Shown here in pieces: positions 1 through 7,796 of a DNA stretch of 14,231 nucleotides. The notes below the pieces were generated by a model. That model made no database searches. It saw only the letters and a program-made list of their open reading frames with translations, and was not told the DNA's origin. The translations under genes and the position numbers were made by a program. Each line of letters begins with the position of its first letter. Position 1 is the first letter of the stretch. Origin of the DNA: Trichodesmium sp. jk18x7bins.61 (lineage in GTDB: Bacteria > Cyanobacteriota > Cyanobacteriia > Cyanobacteriales > Microcoleaceae); NCBI GenBank assembly GCA_022822685.1, contig JAJEAQ010000117.1, positions 1 through 14,231 on the forward strand, given 5' to 3'.

Positions 1-119
1 CTCAAGATACAATTATAGACCAGAAAAAAACCTGGGAAGAAGAAGCAAAACAGCTATCAGAAGCAGAATTATCAGCACTTATTGACCGCGAATTAGAAGC
101 ATTGAGCGGTCATCAGTAG
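1..119 (+). CDS. C-terminal end of an upstream gene, probably a PKS or NRPS subunit (partial)
   Basis: An open frame entered at base 3 runs to a TAG at 117-119 and gives 38 residues of C-terminus. The tail is polar and helical, rich in Glu, Ala and Leu; its end includes ELSALIDRELEAL. Acidic amphipathic helices of this kind are common at the C-termini of type I PKS subunits, where they act as docking elements for the next protein. No catalytic domain is visible, so the assignment rests on this pattern and on the megasynthase genes that follow in the same direction 172 bp downstream. The 5' end lies outside the window. It could instead be the tail of an unrelated protein. Confidence 0.5.
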   Translation, partial: QDTIIDQKKTWEEEAKQLSEAELSALIDRELEALSGHQ

Positions 120-180
120 AAATTTTTAAATTTGCTTAAATACCCACAAATAAAAAATTACTAGGGAACAGTCTACTACT

Positions 181-234
181 ATATTTGTTGGGTTCCCCTG
201 CGGGAAGCAAGCTACGTTTCCTCAACCAAACCTA
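181..234. repeat. Interspersed intergenic repeat, copy 1
   Basis: This 54-bp segment aligns without gaps to 7914-7967 with 4 mismatches by eye. The last 39 bp (196-234 versus 7929-7967) are identical. Both copies lie in the gap just upstream of a PKS gene and in the same orientation. The reverse complement begins TAGGTTTGGTTGAGG, a style of mobile intergenic repeat seen in cyanobacteria. The rest of the 120-291 gap holds only AT-rich sequence and two adjacent CTGACT heptamers (271-284) of the short tandem repeat type. I see no convincing promoter or Shine-Dalgarno sequence ahead of the start at 292. Confidence 0.75.
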
Positions 235-291
235 CACTGACTCACGCACGGGAACAAGATACTCCCTCTACTGACTCCTGACTACTTAATT

Positions 292-3200
292 ATGGACAAA
301 GCCTCTGAAAACATCGAAGAATTATCTCCTTTACAGCGAGCGTTTGTAACTATCAAGGAGATGCGTTCTAAGTTATACTCGCTCGAAACTGCTGCCAGAG
401 AACCCATTGCTATTATCGGTACGGGGTGTAGATTTCCTGGAGGGGCAAACAATTCTGAATCTTTTTGGCAAATATTGCGTGATGGGGTGGATACTATTCA
501 GGAAGTTCCTGGTGACAGGTGGAATATTGATGCTTACTATGATCCAACTCCAGAAGCACCAGGCAAAACCTATACTCGTCAGGGGGGATTTTTAAACAAA
601 ATTGACGAGTTTGATGCCGAATTCTTTGGACTCCATCCCCGCGAAGCTACCAGCATGGATCCCCAACAGAGATTATTACTAGAAGTCACTTGGGAAGCAT
701 TAGAAAATGCAGGCGTTGCACCAGAAAAACTCAATGGTAGCAAAATAGGAGTATTTTTAGGTATTAGCATCAACGAATACAGTCAAAAAGCACTATTTGA
801 AAGTGCTAGAGATATTGATGTTTATGCTGCCACAGGAAATGCTTTGAGTATGGCAGCAGGTCGTTTATCTTACAGTCTGGGCTGGCAAGGTCCAGCCATG
901 GCAGTGGATACAGCCTGTTCCTCATCCCTAGTAGCAGTCCATTTAGCTTGCCAAAGTTTGCGTAATCAGGAGTGTCATCTGGCTGTAGCAGGTGGAGTGT
1001 ATTTAATGCTCTCACCTCTAACAACAATTGCTATGTCGAAACTTCAAGCTTTATCACCCGATGGTCGTTGCAAAACTTTTGATGCTGCTGCTAACGGTTA
1101 TGGTAGAGGTGAAGGGTGTGGAATGGTGTTACTCAAACGCTTGTCTGATGCCATAGCCGACGGCGACAACATTCTAGCTTTGATTCGAGGCTCGGCCGTT
1201 AACCAAGATGGTAAAAGTAGCGGACTCACAGTTCCTAATGCCAAGGCACAGAAGGAAGTCATTAGTGCGGCATTGGAAAATGCCAGAGTTGCTCCTACGG
1301 ATATTAGTTATGTAGAAACTCACGGTACAGGAACATCTTTAGGAGATCCTCTGGAAGTGAAAGCTTTGACTGAAGTGTTACGGGGCATAAATTCAGACGC
1401 CCCCGCATTAATGTTAGGTTCGGTGAAAACTAATATTGGTCATTTGGAAGCAGGTGCCGGAATTGCCAGTTTAATCAAAGTAGTATTGGCAATGCAGCAT
1501 CGAGAAATACCGCCCCATCTGAATTTTACCAAGCTGAATCCTCATATTCCTCAAAACATTCCTGTAACTATTCCCACAAATTTAACTCCCTGGTTGCCAA
1601 CAAAAGCAGGCAAGTTGTTTGCAGGAGTTAGTTCTTTTGGCTTTAGTGGCACTAACTCTCATCTAATTTTGGAGTCAGTATCCCCCACTCCTAACAGCCA
1701 ACATCAAAAACCTGTAAATGACAGACCTATACACCTGTTAACTGTATCATCTAAAACAAAAAAAGCCTTAGCAGAATTGGTAAGTCGCTATCAACAATAT
1801 TTAGAAAATAATCCTGAATTAGAACTAGCAGATCTATGTTTTACAGCTAATACAGGGCGTTATCATTTTTATCATCGCCTAGCTTTAGTGGGAGATTCAA
1901 CAGCAGAACTTCTTAAAAGACTCGCTACTATTAAAAAAACTGCTGAGTCTACAGTCAAACCAAAGATAGCATTTTTGTTTCCCGATATCGACTCCCAATA
2001 CATCAATATGGGGCGACAGCTTTTCGAGACTCAGCCTACATTCTGCCAAGCCTTGGAAAGCTGCACAAAGATTTTACACCCCTATTTACAGCGATCGCTC
2101 CTGCAAATATTATATCCACAGCTTGAAGAAGTCAGAAGTACGGATTTAGATGAAACATATACTCAGGTTGCTCTGTTTTCTATAGAATACGCTCTAGCTG
2201 AGTTATGGAAATCTTGGGGGATAGAACCTGATGTAGTCATGGGGCAGGGTGTGGGAGAATATGTGGCTGCTTATGTAGCAGGAGTATTTAGTTTAGAAGA
2301 TGCACTCAAACTGCTCACAAAACAACAAACTCCATCAGAAATAACTTACTCTCTTCCAAGTATCGGTTTCATTTCCAATATTACGGGAAATTTTGCTACA
2401 CGAGGAGAAATAGCAACTCCCGACTATTGGCAACAGGAAACTCGAAAACCTATAAATTTTTCTGCCAACATCCAAACTATGTACGGAGATGGATACAATC
2501 TATTTGTGGAAATAAGTCCAAACCCTATTTTCATCAACATAGCAAAACAGCGATCGCCAGAATTTTTGGGGACTTGGTTACCCTCGCTGGAGAAAACACA
2601 AGCCGACTGGCAAGTTTTATTATCTAGTCTGGCAAAACTATATCAACTGGGTATTGATATTGACTGGGAAGGATTTGACCGCGACTATCAACGACAACGC
2701 CTACAGTTACCCACTTATCCCTTTCAGCGACAACGGTATTGGATTGATCAAACTCAGAATCAGAGTACAACAGTTCTTGCTAGCAAACTTTCCCATCCTT
2801 TATTAGATAAACGGCTATACTCACCCTTGGCAGAGATTCAGTTTGAATCACAGTTTGTATTAGATAGACTAGCACTTGTTAATGACCATCGCATAGATGG
2901 AATGCCAGTGGTAAATCTTGTGGTTTATCTAGAAATGGTTGTTGCTGCTGTTAAAGAAACTTTTGGCAGCTCGTCCTATTATTTTCAAGATGTCTCTATT
3001 TCTCAAGCATTAATTATCCCAGAAAATGAAGCTCGTACTGTGCAGTTGATTTTGAGTTCCGAAACGGAAGACACAGTATCTTTTAAAATTTTTAGTCTGC
3101 CAAGTGGGGATGATATGACAGCTTGGGTACTTCATGCTTCAGGGAAGGTTTGTTTGAATAACCTGCCTCCAGAAGAAAGAAAGCACCCACAGGTTTTTCC

Positions 3201-4035
3201 CGAAAACTACCCCGAAAAAATCCCCAGTTCCGAATTTTACCCAATGGTTGAAAAACGGAGAGTTAAGTTGGGCAAAAGCTGTCAGTTAATAGATACAGTT
3301 TGGCGAAAAGATGGGGAAGCGATCGCTAGAATCAAACTCCCAGAAAATCCAGATTTTCCTGATGGCTACCTACTGCCGCTCGGAAGTATTGATGCTTGGA
3401 TACAAATATTATCTACTTGTTATCCTGCGGATATTCCCGATATGTACATAATCGTAGAATTTGAAAAATTTCAGTTTTACGGCTATTGCGGGCAGCAACT
3501 TTGGGGAAGAGCAAAACTAGAGAGCGAGCGAAACTTTGAACCAATAATCAAAGCTAATCTTTGGCTATTTGATGAGACAGGAGTACTGGTGGGAGAGATT
3601 ACCAACATTCAGTTAAAACGCGTTAGTTTTCAAACTCTACGACGGGCTGAAAAAGTTAGTAATAGTAGTGTTAAGCCCCGCCGTCAAAGCAAGATATCTC
3701 CCACAGAAGTTCTTGCAACTCCAGCCAAACAACACTCCCTTGTGTTAGAAAAATATTTAATAGAAGAATTAGCGGTAGTACTACAGTTAAACCCTAGTAA
3801 AATTAACTCACAACAACCATTAGCTACCATGATCGACTCATTAATGGCATCGGAATTCAGAAACCGTATTGAAATTGCTCTACAGGTGCAATTACCAATG
3901 GAATATTTTATTGGAGAAAATAATATAGCTCAACTAGCTATAGCCGTACTTGAAAAACTGAATTTAGCAAACTTAACTTTATCAAAACCATTATCAACTG
4001 AAATCAACGAAGATATAGAGGAAATTATTTTATGA
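292..4035 (+). CDS. Type I PKS, single module: KS - degenerate AT - DH-like - ACP
   Basis: The 1247-residue protein starts with a helical docking segment (1-30) before EPIAIIG. The KS (about 37-462) has its full triad: Cys209 in DTACSSSL, His344 in HGTGT and His384 in NIGHLEAGAG. The AT-like region (about 557-790) is a remnant. The active-site GHSxGE is GQGVGE with Gly at 653, the GQGSQ oxyanion loop is PDIDSQ (564-569), and the small subdomain carrying the HAFH motif is missing. The post-AT linker LPTYPFQRQRYW (806-817) is intact. A DH-type domain (about 832-1115) has His866 and Asp1034 but altered flanking motifs. There is no KR. The ACP (about 1150-1225) carries Ser1183 in IDSL. The acidic tail EINEDIEEIIL should dock to the TubC-type domain of the next protein. 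The module would pass, and perhaps dehydrate, an acyl chain ahead of thiazoline formation. The start at 292 directly precedes the docking helix. Confidence 0.96.
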   Translation: MDKASENIEELSPLQRAFVTIKEMRSKLYSLETAAREPIAIIGTGCRFPGGANNSESFWQILRDGVDTIQEVPGDRWNIDAYYDPTPEAPGKTYTRQGGFLNKIDEFDAEFFGLHPREATSMDPQQRLLLEVTWEALENAGVAPEKLNGSKIGVFLGISINEYSQKALFESARDIDVYAATGNALSMAAGRLSYSLGWQGPAMAVDTACSSSLVAVHLACQSLRNQECHLAVAGGVYLMLSPLTTIAMSKLQALSPDGRCKTFDAAANGYGRGEGCGMVLLKRLSDAIADGDNILALIRGSAVNQDGKSSGLTVPNAKAQKEVISAALENARVAPTDISYVETHGTGTSLGDPLEVKALTEVLRGINSDAPALMLGSVKTNIGHLEAGAGIASLIKVVLAMQHREIPPHLNFTKLNPHIPQNIPVTIPTNLTPWLPTKAGKLFAGVSSFGFSGTNSHLILESVSPTPNSQHQKPVNDRPIHLLTVSSKTKKALAELVSRYQQYLENNPELELADLCFTANTGRYHFYHRLALVGDSTAELLKRLATIKKTAESTVKPKIAFLFPDIDSQYINMGRQLFETQPTFCQALESCTKILHPYLQRSLLQILYPQLEEVRSTDLDETYTQVALFSIEYALAELWKSWGIEPDVVMGQGVGEYVAAYVAGVFSLEDALKLLTKQQTPSEITYSLPSIGFISNITGNFATRGEIATPDYWQQETRKPINFSANIQTMYGDGYNLFVEISPNPIFINIAKQRSPEFLGTWLPSLEKTQADWQVLLSSLAKLYQLGIDIDWEGFDRDYQRQRLQLPTYPFQRQRYWIDQTQNQSTTVLASKLSHPLLDKRLYSPLAEIQFESQFVLDRLALVNDHRIDGMPVVNLVVYLEMVVAAVKETFGSSSYYFQDVSISQALIIPENEARTVQLILSSETEDTVSFKIFSLPSGDDMTAWVLHASGKVCLNNLPPEERKHPQVFPENYPEKIPSSEFYPMVEKRRVKLGKSCQLIDTVWRKDGEAIARIKLPENPDFPDGYLLPLGSIDAWIQILSTCYPADIPDMYIIVEFEKFQFYGYCGQQLWGRAKLESERNFEPIIKANLWLFDETGVLVGEITNIQLKRVSFQTLRRAEKVSNSSVKPRRQSKISPTEVLATPAKQHSLVLEKYLIEELAVVLQLNPSKINSQQPLATMIDSLMASEFRNRIEIALQVQLPMEYFIGENNIAQLAIAVLEKLNLANLTLSKPLSTEINEDIEEIIL

Positions 4036-4048
4036 ATTTAGATTCTGC
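3993..4048 (+). repeat. 56-bp exact direct repeat, copy 1
   Basis: This copy is identical to 4210-4265, at 217 bp spacing. It spans the last 13 codons and stop of the PKS gene at 292-4035, a GAGGAA Shine-Dalgarno-like stretch, and an ATG (4032-4034) that overlaps the TGA stop as ATGA. The repeated unit therefore holds exactly the acidic docking tail plus a translational coupling start. Confidence 0.95.
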
Positions 4049-4130
4049 AGCAACGACGAGATATCCACCAATAGTAGTTGAGCTGGCGAAAGCCAACAAA
4101 AACCAAGATGATGTTCGGCTTCACTTCTCA

Positions 4131-4252
4131 ACTCAACTACCCAATTCCATTTTTTGTGCTCAGTATTCAAACTGACATGATATAACCTGACTACCAACTC
4201 AGAATTATCATCAACTGAAATCAACGAAGATATAGAGGAAATTATTTTATGA
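4131..4252 (+). pseudogene. Decayed second copy of the ACP/docking tail of the preceding PKS gene
   Basis: In the frame ending at TGA 4250-4252, the translation reads KLT-stop-YNLTTNSELSSTE followed by the exact tail INEDIEEIIL. The intact gene ends KLNLANLTLSKPLSTE and then the same tail. Similarity thus extends about 40 bp upstream of the 56-bp exact repeat, with indels and an in-frame TGA at 4178-4180. Further upstream, in another frame (4134-4154), QLPNSIF resembles QLPMEYF of the intact ACP. I read this as a frameshifted fragment of a carrier-protein C-terminus with its docking tail, left by a partial duplication or by deletion of a paralogous gene. The alignment was made by eye. The rest of 4049-4130 is unexplained. 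Confidence 0.45.
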
Positions 4253-4265
4253 ATTTAGATTCTGC
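4210..4265 (+). repeat. 56-bp exact direct repeat, copy 2
   Basis: Second copy of 3993-4048, placed just ahead of the NRPS gene. It again carries GAGGAA and an ATGA start/stop overlap (ATG 4249-4251). The first base after the repeat differs between copies (C at 4266, A at 4049), which fixes its right edge. Confidence 0.95.
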
Positions 4266-4290
4266 CACAAGTTCTACTACTAGCTATTGA
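4249..4290 (+). promoter_or_regulatory. Short upstream ORF in frame with the NRPS gene (possible leader or lost N-terminus)
   Basis: An ATG at 4249, about 10 bases after GAGGA and overlapping a TGA, opens a 13-codon frame (MNLDSATSSTTSY) ending at TGA 4288-4290. It is in the same frame as the NRPS whose ATG is at 4303, only 12 bases later. The NRPS start itself has no Shine-Dalgarno sequence, so ribosomes finishing the short frame could reinitiate at TTG 4294 or ATG 4303. Alternatively this is the original NRPS start, now cut off by a nonsense codon. No function is shown directly. Confidence 0.35.
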
Positions 4291-4302
4291 TTATTGATTA
4301 AA

Positions 4303-7300
4303 ATGACTATAAACGAACTATTAAACGAACTTTCAGAAGACGGCGTCAAATTGTGGGTTGATGGCGAACAATTACGCATTCGTGCTAATAAGGGCATTAT
4401 AACTCCCGAAAAACGGGAAATGATTTCTGAATATAAAGCAGAGATTCTGGAGCGGTTGCGACAAAATCAAAATAATAATATTGGAACTAGCGTAACATCT
4501 TTACCCACGATCGTGCCCCAACCTGAAAAACGCTACGAACCTTTTCCACTCACTGATATTCAGTATGCCTTTTGGGTAGGCCGCATGGGAGTTTTGGAAT
4601 TAGGTCATGTTGCTAATCATGGCTATTACGAAATTGAAACTGTGGGTTTAAACCTAGAGCGTCTCAACCAAACGCTCAACCAACTAATTCAGCGTCACGA
4701 TATGTTAAGGGCGGTAATGTTACCAAATGGCTTACAACAGGTGTTTGAAAAAGTACCAGTTTATGAAATATCAGCTCTTGACTTGAGAGGAGAGGATGAG
4801 GATGTTGATATGGCAAGAATTTCACAAATACGAGATATCATGTCTCATCAAGTCTTGCCTACGGATAAATGGCCGTTGTTTGAGTTGAGAGCGAGTATTT
4901 TGGAGCAACAACGCCTGAGACTGCATATTAGTTACGACCTGCAAATATTTGATGCTTGGAGCATGATGCGGTTGTTTGAGGAGTGGTTTGAACTTTACGA
5001 AAATCCAGAAAGCATTCTCAAACCACTAGAAATTACATTCCGAGATTATGTTTTAGCAGAACTTGCTATAGAAAACACTGAGTTGTACGAGCGATCGCGA
5101 CAATATTGGTTAAATCGTATAGATAGCTTACCACCTGCTCCAGAATTACCTCTAGCAACAAACCCTAGTTCTCTCAAGGATTATCAATGTCAGCGATTTA
5201 GTGGAAAACTAGATAAAGCTACCTGGCAAAAGTTGAAACAACGAGCTGGTGAAATTGGTTTAACTCCCTCTGCTGTATTGTTAGCTGCATTTGCTGATGT
5301 GCTGACATTCTGGAGTAAAAGTCCCCAATTTACCATGAATCTGGCCTTATTTAATCGCCTGCCTCTACATCTCCAGGTCAACAATATATTAGGCGACTTT
5401 ACTTCTGTCACTCTATTAGCGGTAGACAACTCAGCCACAGAAACATTTACTAAAAGGGCATTACGGTTACAGCGACAACTGTGGCAAGATTTAGAACACC
5501 GCTATTTTAGTGGGGTGCGAGTCATGCGAGAAATAAATCGCAGGCAAAATCAAGCTCCCACTGCCATGCCAGTTGTTTTTACTAGCGCCATTGGTTTTGA
5601 TGCACTAGGCCAAGAAACTGGGACTTGGTTTAGGTTTGGTGAGTTAGTCTACGCCATCAGTCAAGCATCTCAGGTGTGGATGGATCATCAAGTCAGCGAA
5701 CAAAATGGCGCTCTAGTATTTACCTGGGATGCAGTAGCAGCATTGTTTCCAGAGGGGATGGTGGAGGATATGTTTGAGGCATATTATGGTCTCATTCAAC
5801 ATCTAGCTACCTCTGATGCAGCTTGGAGCGAGAGTACGAGACAAGGGATGATGCCAGTCAAGCAACTGTTACAGAGAAAAAATATTAATGCTACAGAGAA
5901 GCCGATTTCTGATGCTACTCTGTATAGTTTGTTTGCAGAGCAAGTTCAGGTACGCGGAAATGAAGTTGCTGTTATTGCAGAGTCACGCTCCTTAACCTAC
6001 AATGAATTATACAAATTGTCAACACAGTTAGGAAGAAAGTTGCAGCAGTTGGGGGCAGCACCTAATCAACTGGTGGGGATAATTATGGAAAAGGGATGGG
6101 AGCAGATAGTTGCTGTTTTCGGAGTTTTCGCTGCTGGTGCTGCTTATGTTCCCATTAATCCTAAAGAGCCAAAAGAACGGTTGCAATATTTGTTAGAAAA
6201 CAGTGAAGCAGAAATTGTACTGACTCAATCTGGGCTGACAGATATTGCATTGCCTAACAATATAAAACGCCTTGACGTCGATACTTTTTCCCCATCTCCT
6301 ACTGATATTTTTCCATCACCTGTGACTACAAATCCAGATGATTTAGCTTATGTAATCTACACTTCCGGCTCCACAGGTTTACCCAAGGGAGTGATGATAA
6401 CTCATCGGAATGTGGTTAATGTTGTTGTTAATACTAACCAACGTTTTCAGGTGGGAGTTAATGACAAAATCTTGGCTGTTACTGCTCTCAACCACGATTT
6501 ATCAGTATATGATATTTTTGGTCTTTTAGCTGCTGGTGGGGCGATCGTGATGCCCAATGCAGCCAGAGTCAAAGAGCCTGGTCATTGGTTCGAGCTAATT
6601 AACCGAGAAGGAATTACATTATGGAACTCTGTACCACCAATGATGGAAATGTTGGTCGAATATGCAGCTAATTTTCATCAAAGTTTATCATCAAGTTTGC
6701 GTTTAGCAATTATGGGTGGAGATTGGCTACCAACATCCCTTCCCCAGGGATTAAAAACATTAGTAAAAGATATAGAAATTCTCAGTATCGGTGGGCCTAC
6801 AGAAACGACTATTTGGAATATTTGCTACTCAATAAAACAAGTCGATCCGGATTGGAAAAGTATTCCCTACGGTCAACCGATGGCAAATTCTAAATACTAC
6901 ATATTGAATGAGAATCTAGAAGATTGCCCAATATGGGTTCCTGGTCAAATGTACTGTGCTGGAGTGCAAGTAGCCAAAGGTTATTGGCGCAATGAAGAAA
7001 AGACTAATGCTAGTTTTATTACTCATCCGCGCACCGGAGAGCGAATATATGGCACGGGAGATTTAGGGCGATATTTACCAGATGGAAATATTGAGTTTAT
7101 CGGTAGAGTAGATTTTCAAATCAAGATTCGGGGGCATCGGGTCGAAACAGGAGAAATAGAAACAGCTTTGACCAAACATTCTGGAGTAAAATCTGCTGTT
7201 GTTACAGCAGTAGGAAAAGCCGAAAAACAACGTTTAGTTGCCTATATAATTTCCAGTCAAAAACCAGAGCCAAGTATTGCAGAAATCAGCAAATTTTTGC

Positions 7301-7791
7301 TGGATAAATTACTAGAATATATGCTCCCATCTGCTTATATATTTTTGGATGCTTTTCCTTTATCTGCTAATGGTAAAATTGACAGGCGATCGCTCCCTCA
7401 ACCAGAAGGAAATTTGCTCAAGAAAGAATCTAACTATGTACCACCTAAAACAAAAATTGAGCAGACTATTGTTCAAATCTGGCAAGAGGTATTAGAGTCA
7501 GATAAAGTAGGAGTTAACGATAACTTTTTTGATTTAGGTTGCAACTCACTGCAAGTCACTAAAGTTTATAATAAATTGCGAGAAGCATTACCAAATGAGT
7601 TTCCCAATATTTCTTTGGTGGATGTGTTTAAATATCCTACTATTAGTAAATTATCAGAGCAACTCAGTCAGGATTCAGCTATCAGCAATCAGCATTCAGC
7701 AGAAAAAAAAGATGACAAATTAAAAGCGAAAATTCAAGCTGGGAAAAATCGGATCAAAGCCAGATTTAATAAAACAAGAATTACTCAATAA
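4303..7791 (+). CDS. NRPS module: TubC-type docking - Cy - A (probably Cys) - PCP
   Basis: The 1162-residue protein begins MTINELLNEL, a TubC-type N-terminal docking domain (about 1-55) expected to receive the acidic tail of the upstream PKS. The Cy domain (about 78-500) has FPLTDIQYAFWVGR and the signature DLQIFD (Asp212, Asp217). The residues linked to cyclodehydration are present: Thr427 in PVVFTS and Asp461 in VWMDHQ. The A domain (about 541-1030) has YTSGSTGLPKG (686-696) and GGPTETT (830-836). By hand alignment to GrsA the specificity residues read D L Y N I G I I W K, nearest to the cysteine code DLYNLSLIWK. The PCP has Ser1082 in LGCNSL. It should condense the incoming acyl chain with cysteine and close a thiazoline. 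There is no oxidase domain. ATG 4303 is chosen because it starts the docking domain; TTG 4294 would add three residues. The C-terminal tail is basic. Confidence 0.96.
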   Translation: MTINELLNELSEDGVKLWVDGEQLRIRANKGIITPEKREMISEYKAEILERLRQNQNNNIGTSVTSLPTIVPQPEKRYEPFPLTDIQYAFWVGRMGVLELGHVANHGYYEIETVGLNLERLNQTLNQLIQRHDMLRAVMLPNGLQQVFEKVPVYEISALDLRGEDEDVDMARISQIRDIMSHQVLPTDKWPLFELRASILEQQRLRLHISYDLQIFDAWSMMRLFEEWFELYENPESILKPLEITFRDYVLAELAIENTELYERSRQYWLNRIDSLPPAPELPLATNPSSLKDYQCQRFSGKLDKATWQKLKQRAGEIGLTPSAVLLAAFADVLTFWSKSPQFTMNLALFNRLPLHLQVNNILGDFTSVTLLAVDNSATETFTKRALRLQRQLWQDLEHRYFSGVRVMREINRRQNQAPTAMPVVFTSAIGFDALGQETGTWFRFGELVYAISQASQVWMDHQVSEQNGALVFTWDAVAALFPEGMVEDMFEAYYGLIQHLATSDAAWSESTRQGMMPVKQLLQRKNINATEKPISDATLYSLFAEQVQVRGNEVAVIAESRSLTYNELYKLSTQLGRKLQQLGAAPNQLVGIIMEKGWEQIVAVFGVFAAGAAYVPINPKEPKERLQYLLENSEAEIVLTQSGLTDIALPNNIKRLDVDTFSPSPTDIFPSPVTTNPDDLAYVIYTSGSTGLPKGVMITHRNVVNVVVNTNQRFQVGVNDKILAVTALNHDLSVYDIFGLLAAGGAIVMPNAARVKEPGHWFELINREGITLWNSVPPMMEMLVEYAANFHQSLSSSLRLAIMGGDWLPTSLPQGLKTLVKDIEILSIGGPTETTIWNICYSIKQVDPDWKSIPYGQPMANSKYYILNENLEDCPIWVPGQMYCAGVQVAKGYWRNEEKTNASFITHPRTGERIYGTGDLGRYLPDGNIEFIGRVDFQIKIRGHRVETGEIETALTKHSGVKSAVVTAVGKAEKQRLVAYIISSQKPEPSIAEISKFLLDKLLEYMLPSAYIFLDAFPLSANGKIDRRSLPQPEGNLLKKESNYVPPKTKIEQTIVQIWQEVLESDKVGVNDNFFDLGCNSLQVTKVYNKLREALPNEFPNISLVDVFKYPTISKLSEQLSQDSAISNQHSAEKKDDKLKAKIQAGKNRIKARFNKTRITQ
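7673..7700 (+). repeat. Heptanucleotide tandem repeat inside the NRPS coding sequence
   Basis: Four consecutive heptamers, ATTCAGC, TATCAGC, AATCAGC and ATTCAGC, share the core TCAGC with exact period 7. They encode DSAISNQHSA in the linker after the PCP and before the basic C-terminal tail. Heptamers of this type (STRR elements) are usually intergenic in filamentous cyanobacteria. Confidence 0.8.
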
Positions 7792-7796
7792 TGTAG

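Noticed and set aside
271..284. Two CTGACT-type heptamers before the first PKS as an STRR array.
   Set aside because: Two units are too few to call a tandem array. They are noted only as background.
4032..4175. A 47-codon ORF starting at the ATGA overlap, whose first residues (LDSAATT) recall the N-terminus of cysteine desulfurases.
   Set aside because: The first five codons belong to the 56-bp repeat and the later part is better explained as a frameshifted ACP/tail fragment. The resemblance is short and is not followed by other aminotransferase features.
4030..4224. Minus-strand ORF of 64 codons across the repeat region.
   Set aside because: It lies over the repeat and the decayed tail, has no recognisable domain or ribosome-binding site, and its direction opposes all genes here.
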